DNA from: SKKY01 sp965228015
GTDB lineage: Bacteria > Bacillota > Peptococcia > Peptococcales > SKKY01
Reading direction: 5' to 3'
DNA length: 64,000 bases
Assembly: GCA_965228015.1 (NCBI GenBank)
Contig: OZ245787.1
Span: 186,001 to 250,000 of the forward strand
Shown piece by piece: positions 18,558 through 27,967 of this stretch (positions are counted from its first letter, which is position 1; each line of letters opens with the position of its first letter). The translations under genes and the position numbers were made by a program. The notes below the pieces were generated by a model. That model saw only the letters and a program-made list of their open reading frames with translations, did not search any database and was not told the DNA's origin.

Positions 18558-18594
18558 TAATATGTAATTAACATATTATTAATATTTAAGAATC
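18542..18594. repeat. 53-bp palindrome between promoter and chemoreceptor start
   Basis: Two perfect 24-bp arms (18542-18565 and 18571-18594) flank AATTA. It ends only a few bases before the GGGGGA ribosome site of the chemoreceptor gene and covers the likely -10. It lacks a G/C-rich core and a following T run, so it is not a usual terminator. It could be an operator, an RNA hairpin that hides the leader, or a relic of an insertion. Confidence 0.75.
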
Positions 18595-18606
18595 GGGGGA
18601 ATAGAA

Positions 18607-20607
18607 ATGAATTTATCAAGAAAAATTGCCGTATATGTTGGAATACTTATTTTATTAGTATTCGTAGGACTAGGTTTTACTGCAAACTATTTTACAAAGA
18701 ACTCCCTGGTTGATTCTGCAGAACAAGCCTTAATACTTCTTGCCCATGAAGGCTCGAATAACATTGAAGCAAGAATACAAGGTAACTTTGATGTTATGGA
18801 GGCTTTTGCCAACAAGGATCAGATTCGTTCAATGGATTGGAGTATCCAGAAGCCAGCATTAGAAAATGAATTAAGCAGACTTTCAGCAAGAGGCTATCTT
18901 GGTATGGGAGTTGTTTTTCCTGATGGAACAACTTTATATGCAGATGGCAGTGAAGCAAATTTAGGTGACAGAGCCTATGTTCAAAAAGCATTTAATGGCC
19001 AGGTAAATGTTTCAGATGTTATTGTAAGTCGTGTAACTAATTCAACAGTATTAATGTACGCAGCACCAATTTATGATAATTCAGGAAATATTGGTGGAGT
19101 ACTTATTGCCAGAAGACCAGGGGATATTTTAAGTGATATTACAGATCAAATGGGCTTTAGTGAAGGTGGCTTTGCCTTTATTCTTGGCAGTGACGGAACT
19201 TTCTTTGCCCAGCCAGATAGAGAAATGGTGTTAAATCAATTAAATGTTGTAAAAGAAATTGAAGAAGGTGGAGTATATAAAGAATTAGGTGAAGAGTCTC
19301 TTCGTCTTGGCGCAGGTAATTCAGGCACTATGATTTATGATGTTAATGGAACAAACAGATATGTTGGTGCATACCCAATGGAATTTACAGGATGAACTTT
19401 TGCAGTTGGTTCTCTTGAAGATAATGTTCTTGCAGGAGTAGGTGCATTAAGAAAAGGAATAATTATTGGTTCTCTGGTATTTATCTTAATTGGTATAGTT
19501 GTAGCTTCCTTTATTGGAAGAGTTATTTCAAAATCAATAGTAGCTGCCAGTGATTTTGCCGAAACTATGGCTTCAGGAGATTTAACTAAACATGTTGATG
19601 AACAATATCTAAAATTAACAGATGAAGTTGGAATTTTATCAAGGGCATTTAAAACTTTGGGAGAAAGCTTTAGACAAACTATTTCAGAAATTCAAAAATC
19701 TGCAGAAGATCTTGCAGCTTCCAGTGAGGAAATGTCTGCAACAGCAGAAAGTTCTTCAGCAAACATGGAAGAAGTTTCTGCCTCAACGGAAGAGATTTCT
19801 GCAAGTCTTGAAGAAGTATCTGCAGCTGCAGAAGAAATTGCAGCTTCAAGTCAGCAAATGAATGCACCAGCAAGTGAACTTTTGAAAAATATGAATGAAG
19901 GAAATAAATCTGTAAAGGCAACTGAGGAAAATGCAACAAAAGTACAGGCAGATGTAGAAATAAGTCAGAAGAGAGCTATGAGTGTTTATACAAATCTTGA
20001 TGCCAGATTAAAAGATGGAATTGAAAAAGCTAAAATTGTTAATGAGATTTCCAATATGGCTAACCAGATTGCAGCTATCGCCGACCAAACTAACTTACTT
20101 GCACTAAACGCAGCTATTGAAGCAGCAAGGGCAGGAGAACAGGGCAAAGGCTTTGCAGTTGTAGCAGAAGAAGTAAGAAAACTTGCTTCAGATTCAACCT
20201 TAACTATTGAAAGTATAAAAAATCTTACTGAGCAAGTGCAGGATAATATTAAAGGTCTTATTGATGATGCAAATGAATTGCTGGAATATATGAGTACTGA
20301 TGTTAATCAAGACTATCACAAGTTCCTTGAAACTGCGTCTCAATATAAAAGAGATGTTAAACTGTTTAATGAAATTACCGGAAGCGCAGCACAAATGGGC
20401 GAACAGGTGCTTACAGCAGTAGATGAAGTAACCAGGTCAATTTCTGAGGTAACAGCATCAATTAACCAAAGTGCTGAGGGTGCAAATCAAATTACTAAGG
20501 GAACAGAAGAAATATCTAAATCAATGAATGAAGTAAATAAAGCATCAATCAGGTTGTCAAAAATGAGTGAAGAATTAACCATTATGATTAGTAAATTCAA
20601 GGTATAA
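18607..20607 (+). pseudogene. Methyl-accepting chemotaxis protein, one in-frame TGA
   Basis: Transmembrane chemoreceptor of about 666 codons. Order: TM helix (residues 8-28), dCache-type sensor domain (about 35-285), second TM (IIIGSLVFILIGIVVASFIG), HAMP, then a long coiled-coil signalling domain with the hairpin tip IADQTNLLALNAAIEAARAG. The only lesion is TGA at 19393-19395, between MEFTG and TFAVGSLEDNV, where dCache domains have a conserved Trp (GW followed by the last strand). TGG to TGA is one transition. The rest stays in one frame. The C-terminal piece from about 19567 could be translated alone, without its sensor domain. No other chemotaxis genes are nearby. Confidence 0.9.
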
Positions 20608-20615
20608 TTTTTATT

Positions 20616-20655
20616 AAAAAAGTCTTTGTCCTTTATATTAGACGAAGACTTTTTT
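20616..20655. terminator. Intrinsic terminator after the chemoreceptor gene
   Basis: A 15-bp stem with one mismatch (AAAAAAGTCTTTGTC / GACGAAGACTTTTTT) and a 10-nt loop, with T6 in the right arm. It lies just after the MCP stop. The remaining ~80 bp before the next gene show only its ribosome site. Confidence 0.8.
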
Positions 20656-20733
20656 ATGCTGCTACTAGTTCCTTTTTCCTATAAAATTATCCTTAATGAA
20701 CATACGGAATTAAACACAGGAGGAGGTGGAAAA

Positions 20734-22439
20734 ATGAAGCAGATTAATTTTATATTTGAATCTGAAAAACAGCTAGAAGAAAAAATTAAGGTTGAAAATT
20801 TTGTTGAAAAAAATCTATTGGTTTTTTTATTTAGTGATGAGCCTATAGAAAAAATTAAAATGATAATCGGAATTCTGAAAAAATTTACCTTCGGCTTTAG
20901 TAGCTGGAACCTCTTCTGTAGGTACAATAAATGATGGATATGCCATAGAAGGTCGCTCTTTGTTGATTTTTTGTCACTTTGATAATGTTCAACCAAAAGG
21001 GATGCTCCTTCCAGAGGAAGATTTTACCCCAAAGGAAATGGCTGTAGAAATAAAAAATAAACTATGTTCGGAAAATACTAAAATTCTTTTTTTATTTAAA
21101 GATGGGTTGGAAAATAATTCTCATATATTATTAAGTGAAATAGCAGATATCATTCCTGATATTCCACTAGTTGGGGGTAAAGCAGGAAGTAATAATTATT
21201 TTGCTGAAAATACATATGTATTTCTAAATGATAGGGTGCTAAATAAGGGAGCCTTAGCTATTTCTTTAAATGGGGAGTTTTTAAGAATTGCCCAGCAATA
21301 TAGACTGAACTGGAAAAAATAGGCAGAAAAATGAAAGTTACAAGTGCGGATGGAAACATTTTAAAAACTGTTGAAGATACCCCTGTAATCGATATTTATG
21401 AAAGATATATAGGGAAAGAATTTGCCGAAAACCTTCCAGAATCAGCAGGTCTTGAATTTCCTTTTATTATTGAAAGAGAAGGAATGACAATAGCCAGAAG
21501 TCTTGTAAACGAAAATACAGACGGAAGTGTTCTCTTTCGTGGAAATATTGAAGAAGGAGAAGAAGTTCAGTTTGGATATGGGCATGTCCCTTTAATCCTT
21601 GAAGAAGTTGAAAAAGAATATAATAAGGCCTTAGAATTTCAACCTGAAGGTATATTGGTTTTTTCTTGCATTGCAAGAAAAACACTTTTAGGTGAAGCAA
21701 CTAATTATGAAATAGAGCCCTTTGCAAATATTGCTCCTGCAGGTGGTTTTTTACCTTTAGAGAATTTTATCATCAAGACAGAAAAAATCATTTACTAAAT
21801 ATAACAATGACCATGGTATTACTTTCTGAAGAACAAGAAAAAGATAATTTTTTCATGGAAAGTCAACTGAATTAACAACTAATTATCAAGACAGAAGATT
21901 AAGCATTACAAAAACTCTAATTAATCTGGTCGATCAGGTTTCCACAGAATTAGAAGAGCGAAATGAGAAGTTAAAGCTTCTTTCAAATACAGATGGCCTC
22001 ACAGGACTATATAATCACCGATACTTTATTTGAAACCCTGGATTATGAAATTGAAAGAGCTATAAGGTATAAAAATAAGTTAAGTCTGGCTATTTTAGAT
22101 TTGGACGATTTTAAAAAGGTAAATGACACATATGATCATTCAAAAGGAGACTACGTTCTTGCAGTGGTAGCAAAGAAAATTAAAGAGAGCTGCCGGGAAA
22201 CAGATATTGTTTGCAGATATGGTGGAGATGAGATAATAGTAATTTTCCCTGAGACTACATATGAGAAAGCTTTAGAAGTCTCTGAGAGAATTAGTAACAA
22301 AGTAACAAAAATCAAATTCTCTCAGGAATAAATAAAGATAACATTAAGTTATGGTGTTTTAGAACTTGATCCGGATAATCCAGATATGTTTATGAAAAAA
22401 GTAGATGAAAGATTTTACATGTCAAAGAGGGGAAATTAA
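20734..22439 (+). pseudogene. FIST-domain sensor diguanylate cyclase, several lesions
   Basis: ATG 20734 follows AGGAGGAGG. The pieces together give a FIST_N/FIST_C sensor (VAGTSSVGTINDGYAIEG; VGGKAGSNNYFAE; ASVNENTDGS-like region; FSCIARKTLLG) followed by a GGDEF domain with DGLTGLYNHRYF, LDLDDFKKVNDTY and the active-site loop RYGGDEI. Frames change near 20885 (A6), 21300, about 21770, and 22020-22030, and a TAA lies at 22329-22331 before IKITLSYGVLE. The last frame ends at 22439. FIST domains are proposed to sense small ligands such as amino acids; GGDEF makes c-di-GMP. The whole would be about 565 residues. At least five lesions make it one of the most decayed genes here. Confidence 0.82.
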
Positions 22440-22445
22440 GAATAT

Positions 22446-23183
22446 TTAAGCAATTCTGTTTATAAAAACATTTAAAGAATCCGAATAATTTATCCGGATT
22501 CTTTTTATTTTATAAACACTATCTTCCTCCCGGTACATACCATACTTCGTTGTTACAGCATTAGTATATCCTGCCGCAATTAATTCTTCTATAAGAGATT
22601 CTGAAAACCTTCCTGCAGGGTAACAAAAGCTTTCTACTAGATTACCTGTAATATCCTCCAGAATTCTTTTTGATTCTCCAACTTCATATTTTAGCTGTTT
22701 TTCTCCCATTTTATGCATGTTAAGGTGAGACATGCTGTGGGACCCAAATTCCATCCCGTTAGCAGCCATTTCTTTTATTTCCTCTTCAGTTAAAGAATTC
22801 CATGATCCAAATTTCTTAGGATATACATAAAAAACACCCTTCATTTCCGACTCCTTAAACAGTCTATACACAAGGCTATACATACTTGAATATCCGTCAT
22901 CAAAGGTGATTGCAATAGGTTTTGGAGGAAGTTTTCTTAAACCGGCTCTGTTTTTTTGTAAATCACTTAGTGTAACTGTGTTATAGCCATTTTTTTTTAA
23001 ATATTCCATTTGGTTCCTGAAATTTACTTCAGAAACATATAAACTTTCCCAAGGCCCGTCAGGATCGCCGATTTCATGATACATAAGAATGGGAACCTCC
23101 TGAACTATTTCAACGGGCTGAGAGGAATAAGAACTACTATATAAAGAAAATGAAATTATACAGGCAGTTAAAAAGCTCAGCAT
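22446..23183 (-). CDS. Polysaccharide deacetylase (NodB/CE4), exported
   Basis: A metal-dependent deacetylase of peptidoglycan or another sugar polymer. An N-terminal hydrophobic segment (residues 2-17) suggests export or membrane anchoring. Then ILMYHEIGDP, the catalytic TFDDGYSS (Asp-Asp pair) near residue 92, the metal-binding SHSMSHLN, and CYPAGRFSE follow. At 245 residues it is intact. Its ATG directly follows the M42 peptidase stop (TTTTAAATG), so the two are cotranscribed. A hairpin with AAGAATCCG/CGGATTCTT arms at about 22474-22502, within its 3' end, may terminate the converging FIST-GGDEF transcript. Confidence 0.92.
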   Translation of the reverse strand: MLSFLTACIISFSLYSSSYSSQPVEIVQEVPILMYHEIGDPDGPWESLYVSEVNFRNQMEYLKKNGYNTVTLSDLQKNRAGLRKLPPKPIAITFDDGYSSMYSLVYRLFKESEMKGVFYVYPKKFGSWNSLTEEEIKEMAANGMEFGSHSMSHLNMHKMGEKQLKYEVGESKRILEDITGNLVESFCYPAGRFSESLIEELIAAGYTNAVTTKYGMYREEDSVYKIKRIRINYSDSLNVFINRIA

Positions 23184-24260
23184 TTAAAACTCCTTTAATT
23201 CTTTTAGTTTTTTATCATCAATTTTCTTAATCAGCGCAACTAATAAGGTTTTCAGGTATTCATAATCTTTTATGTTGAAAATGCTGTTGTGACTGTGAAT
23301 GTATCTGGTAGGTATACCAAAGGATACTGAAGGAACACCCGCTTCTGCCAGATGAATGCTGCCAGCATCAGTTCCTCCGCCAACCATAGTAGAAAGCTGA
23401 ACAGGGATATCTAATTCTTTAGCTGTTCCCAATACAAAATCTTTTAGTTTCCGATGGGGAATTAAGGATGCATCTGCAAGGAGAATTATTGGGCCTTTTC
23501 CCAGGTCTGCATTCATATTATGGCTTTCAAGACCAGGAGTATCTCCCGCAATACCTACATCAAGGGTGAAGTTTATATCTGGCTTGATATGATTTGCAGC
23601 AGTTTGTGCTCCCCTTAAACCAACTTCCTCTTGAACAGTTCCAACTCCATAAATAATGTTAGGATGATCTTGATTTTGAAATTCCTGCAATATATCTACC
23701 ATTAAAGCAGTACCAAGACGGTTATCCAGAGCTTTAGCCATGTAATAATTTGGATTTGTCATTTGAATAAATTCTGAACAGGGAACAATTGGGTCACCAA
23801 GAGCTACTCCAAAAGTGTCTTCAGCTTCTTCTTTACTTTCCGCTCCGATATCAATAAACATAGATTTAATTTTTACCACATTATCTCTGTCCTTTGCTTC
23901 CAGAACATGAGGTGGAGTAGAGCCGATTACCCCGGTTAAATTACCTTTTTTTGTTTTAATAATAACTTTTTTCCCTAAAAGAACCTGATCCCACCAGCCC
24001 CCTAGTGTGATAAATTTAATAAAGCCTTCTTTGGTTATATGTTTAACCAGAAATCCTATTTCATCCATATGCCCGGGAAGCATAATTCTTGGTCCATTTT
24101 GAGTTCCTTTTTTCTCACAAACAATACTCCCGAGAAAATCAAAAGAAATATTTCCAAGTTCTTTCATTTCTTTTTTTAAATATTCTCTTGCATCTTCTTC
24201 AAAACCTGAAGGTGCATTTATTTCACAAAGTTCTTTAATAAGTTTAATGTGCTTTTCCAT
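23184..24260 (-). CDS. M42-family metallo-aminopeptidase (YsdC/PepA type)
   Basis: Cytosolic co-catalytic metal aminopeptidase of the tetrahedral (TET) family. Metal and catalytic motifs appear in order: LPGHMDEIGF (His-x-Asp, about residue 66), MAKALDNRLG (bridging Asp), VQEEVGLRGA (Glu-Glu), LDVGIAGDTP (Asp) and YIHSHNS (His). The 358 residues are normal length. ATG 24260 follows GGAGGAAG. Divergent from the ATPase gene at 24328 across 67 bp of AT-rich DNA. Intact. Confidence 0.93.
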   Translation of the reverse strand: MEKHIKLIKELCEINAPSGFEEDAREYLKKEMKELGNISFDFLGSIVCEKKGTQNGPRIMLPGHMDEIGFLVKHITKEGFIKFITLGGWWDQVLLGKKVIIKTKKGNLTGVIGSTPPHVLEAKDRDNVVKIKSMFIDIGAESKEEAEDTFGVALGDPIVPCSEFIQMTNPNYYMAKALDNRLGTALMVDILQEFQNQDHPNIIYGVGTVQEEVGLRGAQTAANHIKPDINFTLDVGIAGDTPGLESHNMNADLGKGPIILLADASLIPHRKLKDFVLGTAKELDIPVQLSTMVGGGTDAGSIHLAEAGVPSVSFGIPTRYIHSHNSIFNIKDYEYLKTLLVALIKKIDDKKLKELKEF

Positions 24261-24327
24261 TTTCTTCCTCCTTGTTATAATGTTAAGATAACATGGTAAT
24301 TATAACATTATTATATTAAAGAATGGA

Positions 24328-25146
24328 ATGAAGTTTGTGAGAGTATTTGCCCTGGTGGGTGAGAGTGGTTCTGGAAAAAGTCACAGAGCTGCTGAGATAG
24401 CCTATGAATACGGAATTAAATATATAGTTGATGATGGCCTCCTTATTAATGATACAAAAAAAATTGCAGGTTCTTCAGCAAAAAGAGAAAAAACAAAGGT
24501 AATGGCAGTAAAAAGAGCTATTTTTTTTGTTGAAGATCATCGCCAGGAAGTGGCAGCGGCAATAAAAAAAGAAAACCCGGAAAAAATTCTGGTAATTAGT
24601 ACATCTTTAAAAATGATTAACAAAATTACTACTGCTTTAGAGCTTCCTACTCCAGAAAGAATAATTTATATAAGAGATGTATCTACAGAGGAAGATATTA
24701 ATGAAGCAAAAAAAATGCGTCACGATTTTGGTCATCATGTAATTCCCCTGCCGGAAATTGAGGTTCAGAAAGATTTTCCTTTTTACTGGTTGAACCCTTT
24801 TCACAGTATAATTAAAAGGAAAAATAAAAAAGTTGAAAAAACAATTGTAAGACCACATTTTTCTAACATCGGCAAGTTGGTAATATCTGAAAATGTAATT
24901 CATCAGTTGGCAAAAGAAGAGAAAAAAAATTATCCTGCTCTGCGAAAAATAATAAGAGATGTTATATTAATTCAAGACGAAGGAGCAGATATTCATATTG
25001 AACTAAAAGTAAGAATTTTAAACAGCCTTCCAGAAGAGCTATATAACTTTAAGCAAAATCTTGAAAAGCTGATAACAGAAACTACAGGTCTACAGGTAAG
25101 AACACTGAAAATTGATATAAAAGGAATTGATTTTACTAATGAATAA
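24328..25146 (+). CDS. P-loop ATPase with Asp23/Gls24-like C-terminal region
   Basis: 272 residues. The N-terminal Walker A is LVGESGSGKSHRA (residues about 9-21), followed by a kinase-like region. A C-terminal stretch (about 175-268) with ADIHIELKVRILNSLPE and TGLQVRTLKIDIKGI resembles the Asp23/Gls24 fold found in several cell-envelope proteins of Bacillota. The function is not established. It overlaps the DnaD-like gene by 8 bp, and DnaI follows, so this uncharacterised ATPase is transcribed with replication-initiation genes. The ATG at 24328 has no strong ribosome site. Intact. Confidence 0.75.
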   Translation: MKFVRVFALVGESGSGKSHRAAEIAYEYGIKYIVDDGLLINDTKKIAGSSAKREKTKVMAVKRAIFFVEDHRQEVAAAIKKENPEKILVISTSLKMINKITTALELPTPERIIYIRDVSTEEDINEAKKMRHDFGHHVIPLPEIEVQKDFPFYWLNPFHSIIKRKNKKVEKTIVRPHFSNIGKLVISENVIHQLAKEEKKNYPALRKIIRDVILIQDEGADIHIELKVRILNSLPEELYNFKQNLEKLITETTGLQVRTLKIDIKGIDFTNE

Positions 25147-26074
25147 AAACACACTGGCTTCCTGGTTTTTTGAGGGCGGGGCAGTTTCTATCCCAAAAAG
25201 GTTAATTGGTTTAAGTGAAATGATAGGACTTGATCACAAAGATCTTGGCCAAATTACATATATTCTTTACTGCGACAGCAAAATTTCCAAGAATGATAAA
25301 TTTTCCATGAATGCTGTCAGGGGATTAAAAAGAAGGAATCTTATAGCTCTAGATGAGGCGGGGGATTTTTATCAGGTGAATTTTGATCCCCTTTTTGATT
25401 TAATAGAAAAAAAACTGGGATTAAATGAAGCGCCAACAAAAGAAAGTAAAGAGGTTTCAGTTGTTTCTGAAAGTAGTTATTCTGATATGGTTAAAAGAGT
25501 TGAATCCGAATTAGCGGTTTTTTTAACAGTCAGGGAAAAGATGGAGCTGCAGGAAATTGTTCAGCAATATCTTTGGGATTATGAACTGGTTGGAGAAATG
25601 TTTATTAATTATTATAAAAACTTTAAAAGACAATATCCTTTTAAGTTTTATTGTAAAATGGCTTATGGTAATAATGTTGCAGATGTTTCTTCCTTAAAAG
25701 ATTTCCAGGAAAATCTGAACTATTTAGATTATAAAATTGTTGAAGTTAAGAAAAGGCTTGGACACAGAAAAAATTATTCTGAAGTGGAAAAAGAAACTTA
25801 TTTAAAATGGATAAATCTTTGGAAGTTTTCCCATGAAATGATTCTTCTTGCTGTAGATCAAACCTTATCTGCTAAGGATCCGACCTTTAAGTATCTTGAT
25901 AAAATACTAGAGAACTGGCACAAAGATTCAATTAAGACCAGAGATGCTTTTTTAAGAAAAGAAAATGAATTTGAACGCAGTAAGGCAGATTTGCAAAAAC
26001 CTTTGAAGAAAGAGTTTGAAGATAAAAAAGTTCTGGATAAAAATATACGGAACTTAAACAGGTTTATTGAATAG
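25139..26074 (+). CDS. DnaD-domain replication initiation protein
   Basis: An N-terminal winged-helix region (LASWFFEGGAVSIPKRLIGL, GLDHKDLGQITYILY) is followed by acidic linkers and a DnaD-like helical domain containing YYKNFKRQYP and FKYLDKILENWHKD, a motif of the DnaD/DnaB family that helps load helicase in low-GC Gram-positives. Start chosen at ATG 25139 (MNKNTLASWF) rather than the in-frame TTG at 25127. 311 residues, intact. Directly upstream of the DnaI-like loader, which fits a helicase-loading role. Confidence 0.85.
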   Translation: MNKNTLASWFFEGGAVSIPKRLIGLSEMIGLDHKDLGQITYILYCDSKISKNDKFSMNAVRGLKRRNLIALDEAGDFYQVNFDPLFDLIEKKLGLNEAPTKESKEVSVVSESSYSDMVKRVESELAVFLTVREKMELQEIVQQYLWDYELVGEMFINYYKNFKRQYPFKFYCKMAYGNNVADVSSLKDFQENLNYLDYKIVEVKKRLGHRKNYSEVEKETYLKWINLWKFSHEMILLAVDQTLSAKDPTFKYLDKILENWHKDSIKTRDAFLRKENEFERSKADLQKPLKKEFEDKKVLDKNIRNLNRFIE

Positions 26075-26082
26075 GAGATTCC

Positions 26083-27012
26083 ATGGATAGAGAAGAATTA
26101 AGAAGAAAAAAAATTGCAGAGTGTGAGGAAAAAACTGATGAAGTTTACAACAGGCTTCCCAGGTTACGGGAAATAGAAGAAGAAATTAAAAAATTGTCCT
26201 TTCAAAAAATTCAGCAAGCCTTATTGAAAAAAGGGTTAAAAAAAGATGGAATTGAAGAAAAGGTTTTTCAGCTAATAAAGGAGAAAGATTTAATATTGGA
26301 GGCAGAGGGAATAAAACCTGATTTTTTTGAACCCGACTGGAACTGCAAAAAATGTTGTGACAGAGGTTTTATTGAGCCTGGAGTTCCCTGCTTTTGCTTT
26401 AGCAAAGAAAAAAGCAATATCCTCATGGAAAGAAGTGGTTTGGTAGGGGAAATGCTTGAAAAGACCTTTGAAAATTTCAATTTAAATTATTATACCGACC
26501 CCCATTCTATGCAAAGAAAAATTCAAAGAGCTATGGAATTTATTGATAATATTCAAAAAGATAAAAAACAACAAAATTTATATCTTTTTGGTGGCGTAGG
26601 AACTGGTAAGACGCACTTGTCTCTTGCAATTGCCAATCAGCTTCTTAAATATAACCACTCAGTAATTTATAAAAGAATTGATGATTTGCTGGAAATAATT
26701 ATTGAACTGAAATATGAAGATAAAGGTAATAAAGAACAGCTAGAAGTGCTAAAAAAAGTTGATTTGCTTGTTATAGATGATCTTGGGGCAGAAAAAACTT
26801 CAGCTTTTGCACTTAATCAAATCAGGATAATTCTAGAAGAAAGAGCAAATATGAATAAAGCCATTATCATAAACAGTAATCTGGATCTAAATGATTTGCA
26901 AAAATATTATGGACCAAGAATAGCTGACAGGATAATTGAAAATTTTGATATTTATGAATTGAAAACCGAAGAAAGTATAAGGGTGCAAAGAAAAAAGGAA
27001 GGTTTATTATAA
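26083..27012 (+). CDS. DnaI/DnaC-like helicase loader ATPase
   Basis: AAA+ protein that loads the replicative helicase. An N-terminal helical region leads to a zinc-binding cluster CKKCCDRG...CFCF near residues 88-107. The AAA+ core has Walker A FGGVGTGKTHLS, Walker B LLVIDDLGAEK, and the sensor/arginine region GPRIADRIIENF. 309 residues, intact, with an in-frame A8 run at 26106-26113. It starts 8 bp after the DnaD-like gene. Gene symbol left blank because dnaI/dnaC naming varies. Confidence 0.9.
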   Translation: MDREELRRKKIAECEEKTDEVYNRLPRLREIEEEIKKLSFQKIQQALLKKGLKKDGIEEKVFQLIKEKDLILEAEGIKPDFFEPDWNCKKCCDRGFIEPGVPCFCFSKEKSNILMERSGLVGEMLEKTFENFNLNYYTDPHSMQRKIQRAMEFIDNIQKDKKQQNLYLFGGVGTGKTHLSLAIANQLLKYNHSVIYKRIDDLLEIIIELKYEDKGNKEQLEVLKKVDLLVIDDLGAEKTSAFALNQIRIILEERANMNKAIIINSNLDLNDLQKYYGPRIADRIIENFDIYELKTEESIRVQRKKEGLL

Positions 27013-27967
27013 ATGAAAAAAAGATAATTTTAGCTTTTATTTTTATTGGTGTTATTATGTTTTCTGGCTGCTCTAAGGAACCAGAAATTTCTAAAGATGA
27101 AAAAGATTACCAAAAAAATATGTAGATTTTTCAGATAAGTTAAAGGTTGAAAAAAATAATATTATTCAATATATTGATGAAATTTCATCCGAAAAATATG
27201 AAGGCAGAAAAACAGGAACTAAAGGTGAAGCAGAAGCAGCCCTTTATCTTGCATCTTTTTTGAAAGATCACGGAATAGAACCTTATACGGAGGGCGGTTA
27301 TTTCCAAGTCTTTACTGATCCGGATACAGGAATAGAAGGAGATAATGTTTTAGGTATTTTAAAATATCCTGAAAGACATAAATATATTGTTATCTCAGCT
27401 CATTATGATTATTTGGGGCGGGAAAATGGTAGAAAAGAAAGGATTCTGCCTGGAGCAAATCAAAATGCTTCTGGGGTATCTGCAGTAATGGAAGCGGCAC
27501 GGGTTTTAAGTAAAAACTTTGACAGTATGGAATATAATGTAGTTTTTGCCTTCTTTTCTGGTCATGAACAAAATTTGGCCGGCTCAAAAGCATATTTTGA
27601 TTTCTTAACAGAGACAGAAAAAAACAATATTAAATTTATGGTAAACCTTGATACAACAGGGAGTTTTGGGGATAAAAATTATATTATCTGGTGGGAAAAT
27701 GAGTTGTCAAAAAATGAAATAAGTGAGTTTATGAGTTGGAAAGACTTTTCAATAAAACCTTCAGCAAGAGGGGCAGACAACAGTGATCATTATCATTTTG
27801 GGAAAAATAATATTTCAGCAATCACAATAAGATCCCAGGACTGGGAAACAGGAGCCGGAACAATTGGAGATACCCGCTATGGGGTCAATATTGATAATGT
27901 AAGAATGCTGACTCAGAATCTGGTGAATTATATTTACAACTTGGAAGGGGAAGAAGATGCTGGATAA
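27013..27967 (+). pseudogene. M28-peptidase-like lipoprotein, two frameshifts and altered metal site
   Basis: ATG 27013 is followed by A7 (27016-27022); adding one A gives a lipoprotein signal ending MFSGCSKEPE. A second A7 (27112-27118) again needs A8 to join YQKK to YVDFSDKL. The remainder is an M28-like fold: VISAHYDYLG, GANQNASGVSAVMEAARVL, FFSGHEQNLAGS, VNLDTTGS and SDHYHFG. In active M28 enzymes the second motif is normally GADDNASG and the third has Glu-Glu. Here the bridging Asp is Gln and the catalytic Glu is His, so even the repaired protein may be a non-catalytic homologue. Its 3' end overlaps the next gene by 11 bp. Confidence 0.82.

Noticed and set aside
27006..27024. A non-standard ATT start that would avoid the first M28 frameshift
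   Set aside because: An ATT start is rare, the ATG at 27013 is well placed after dnaI, and a second frame break follows in any case.
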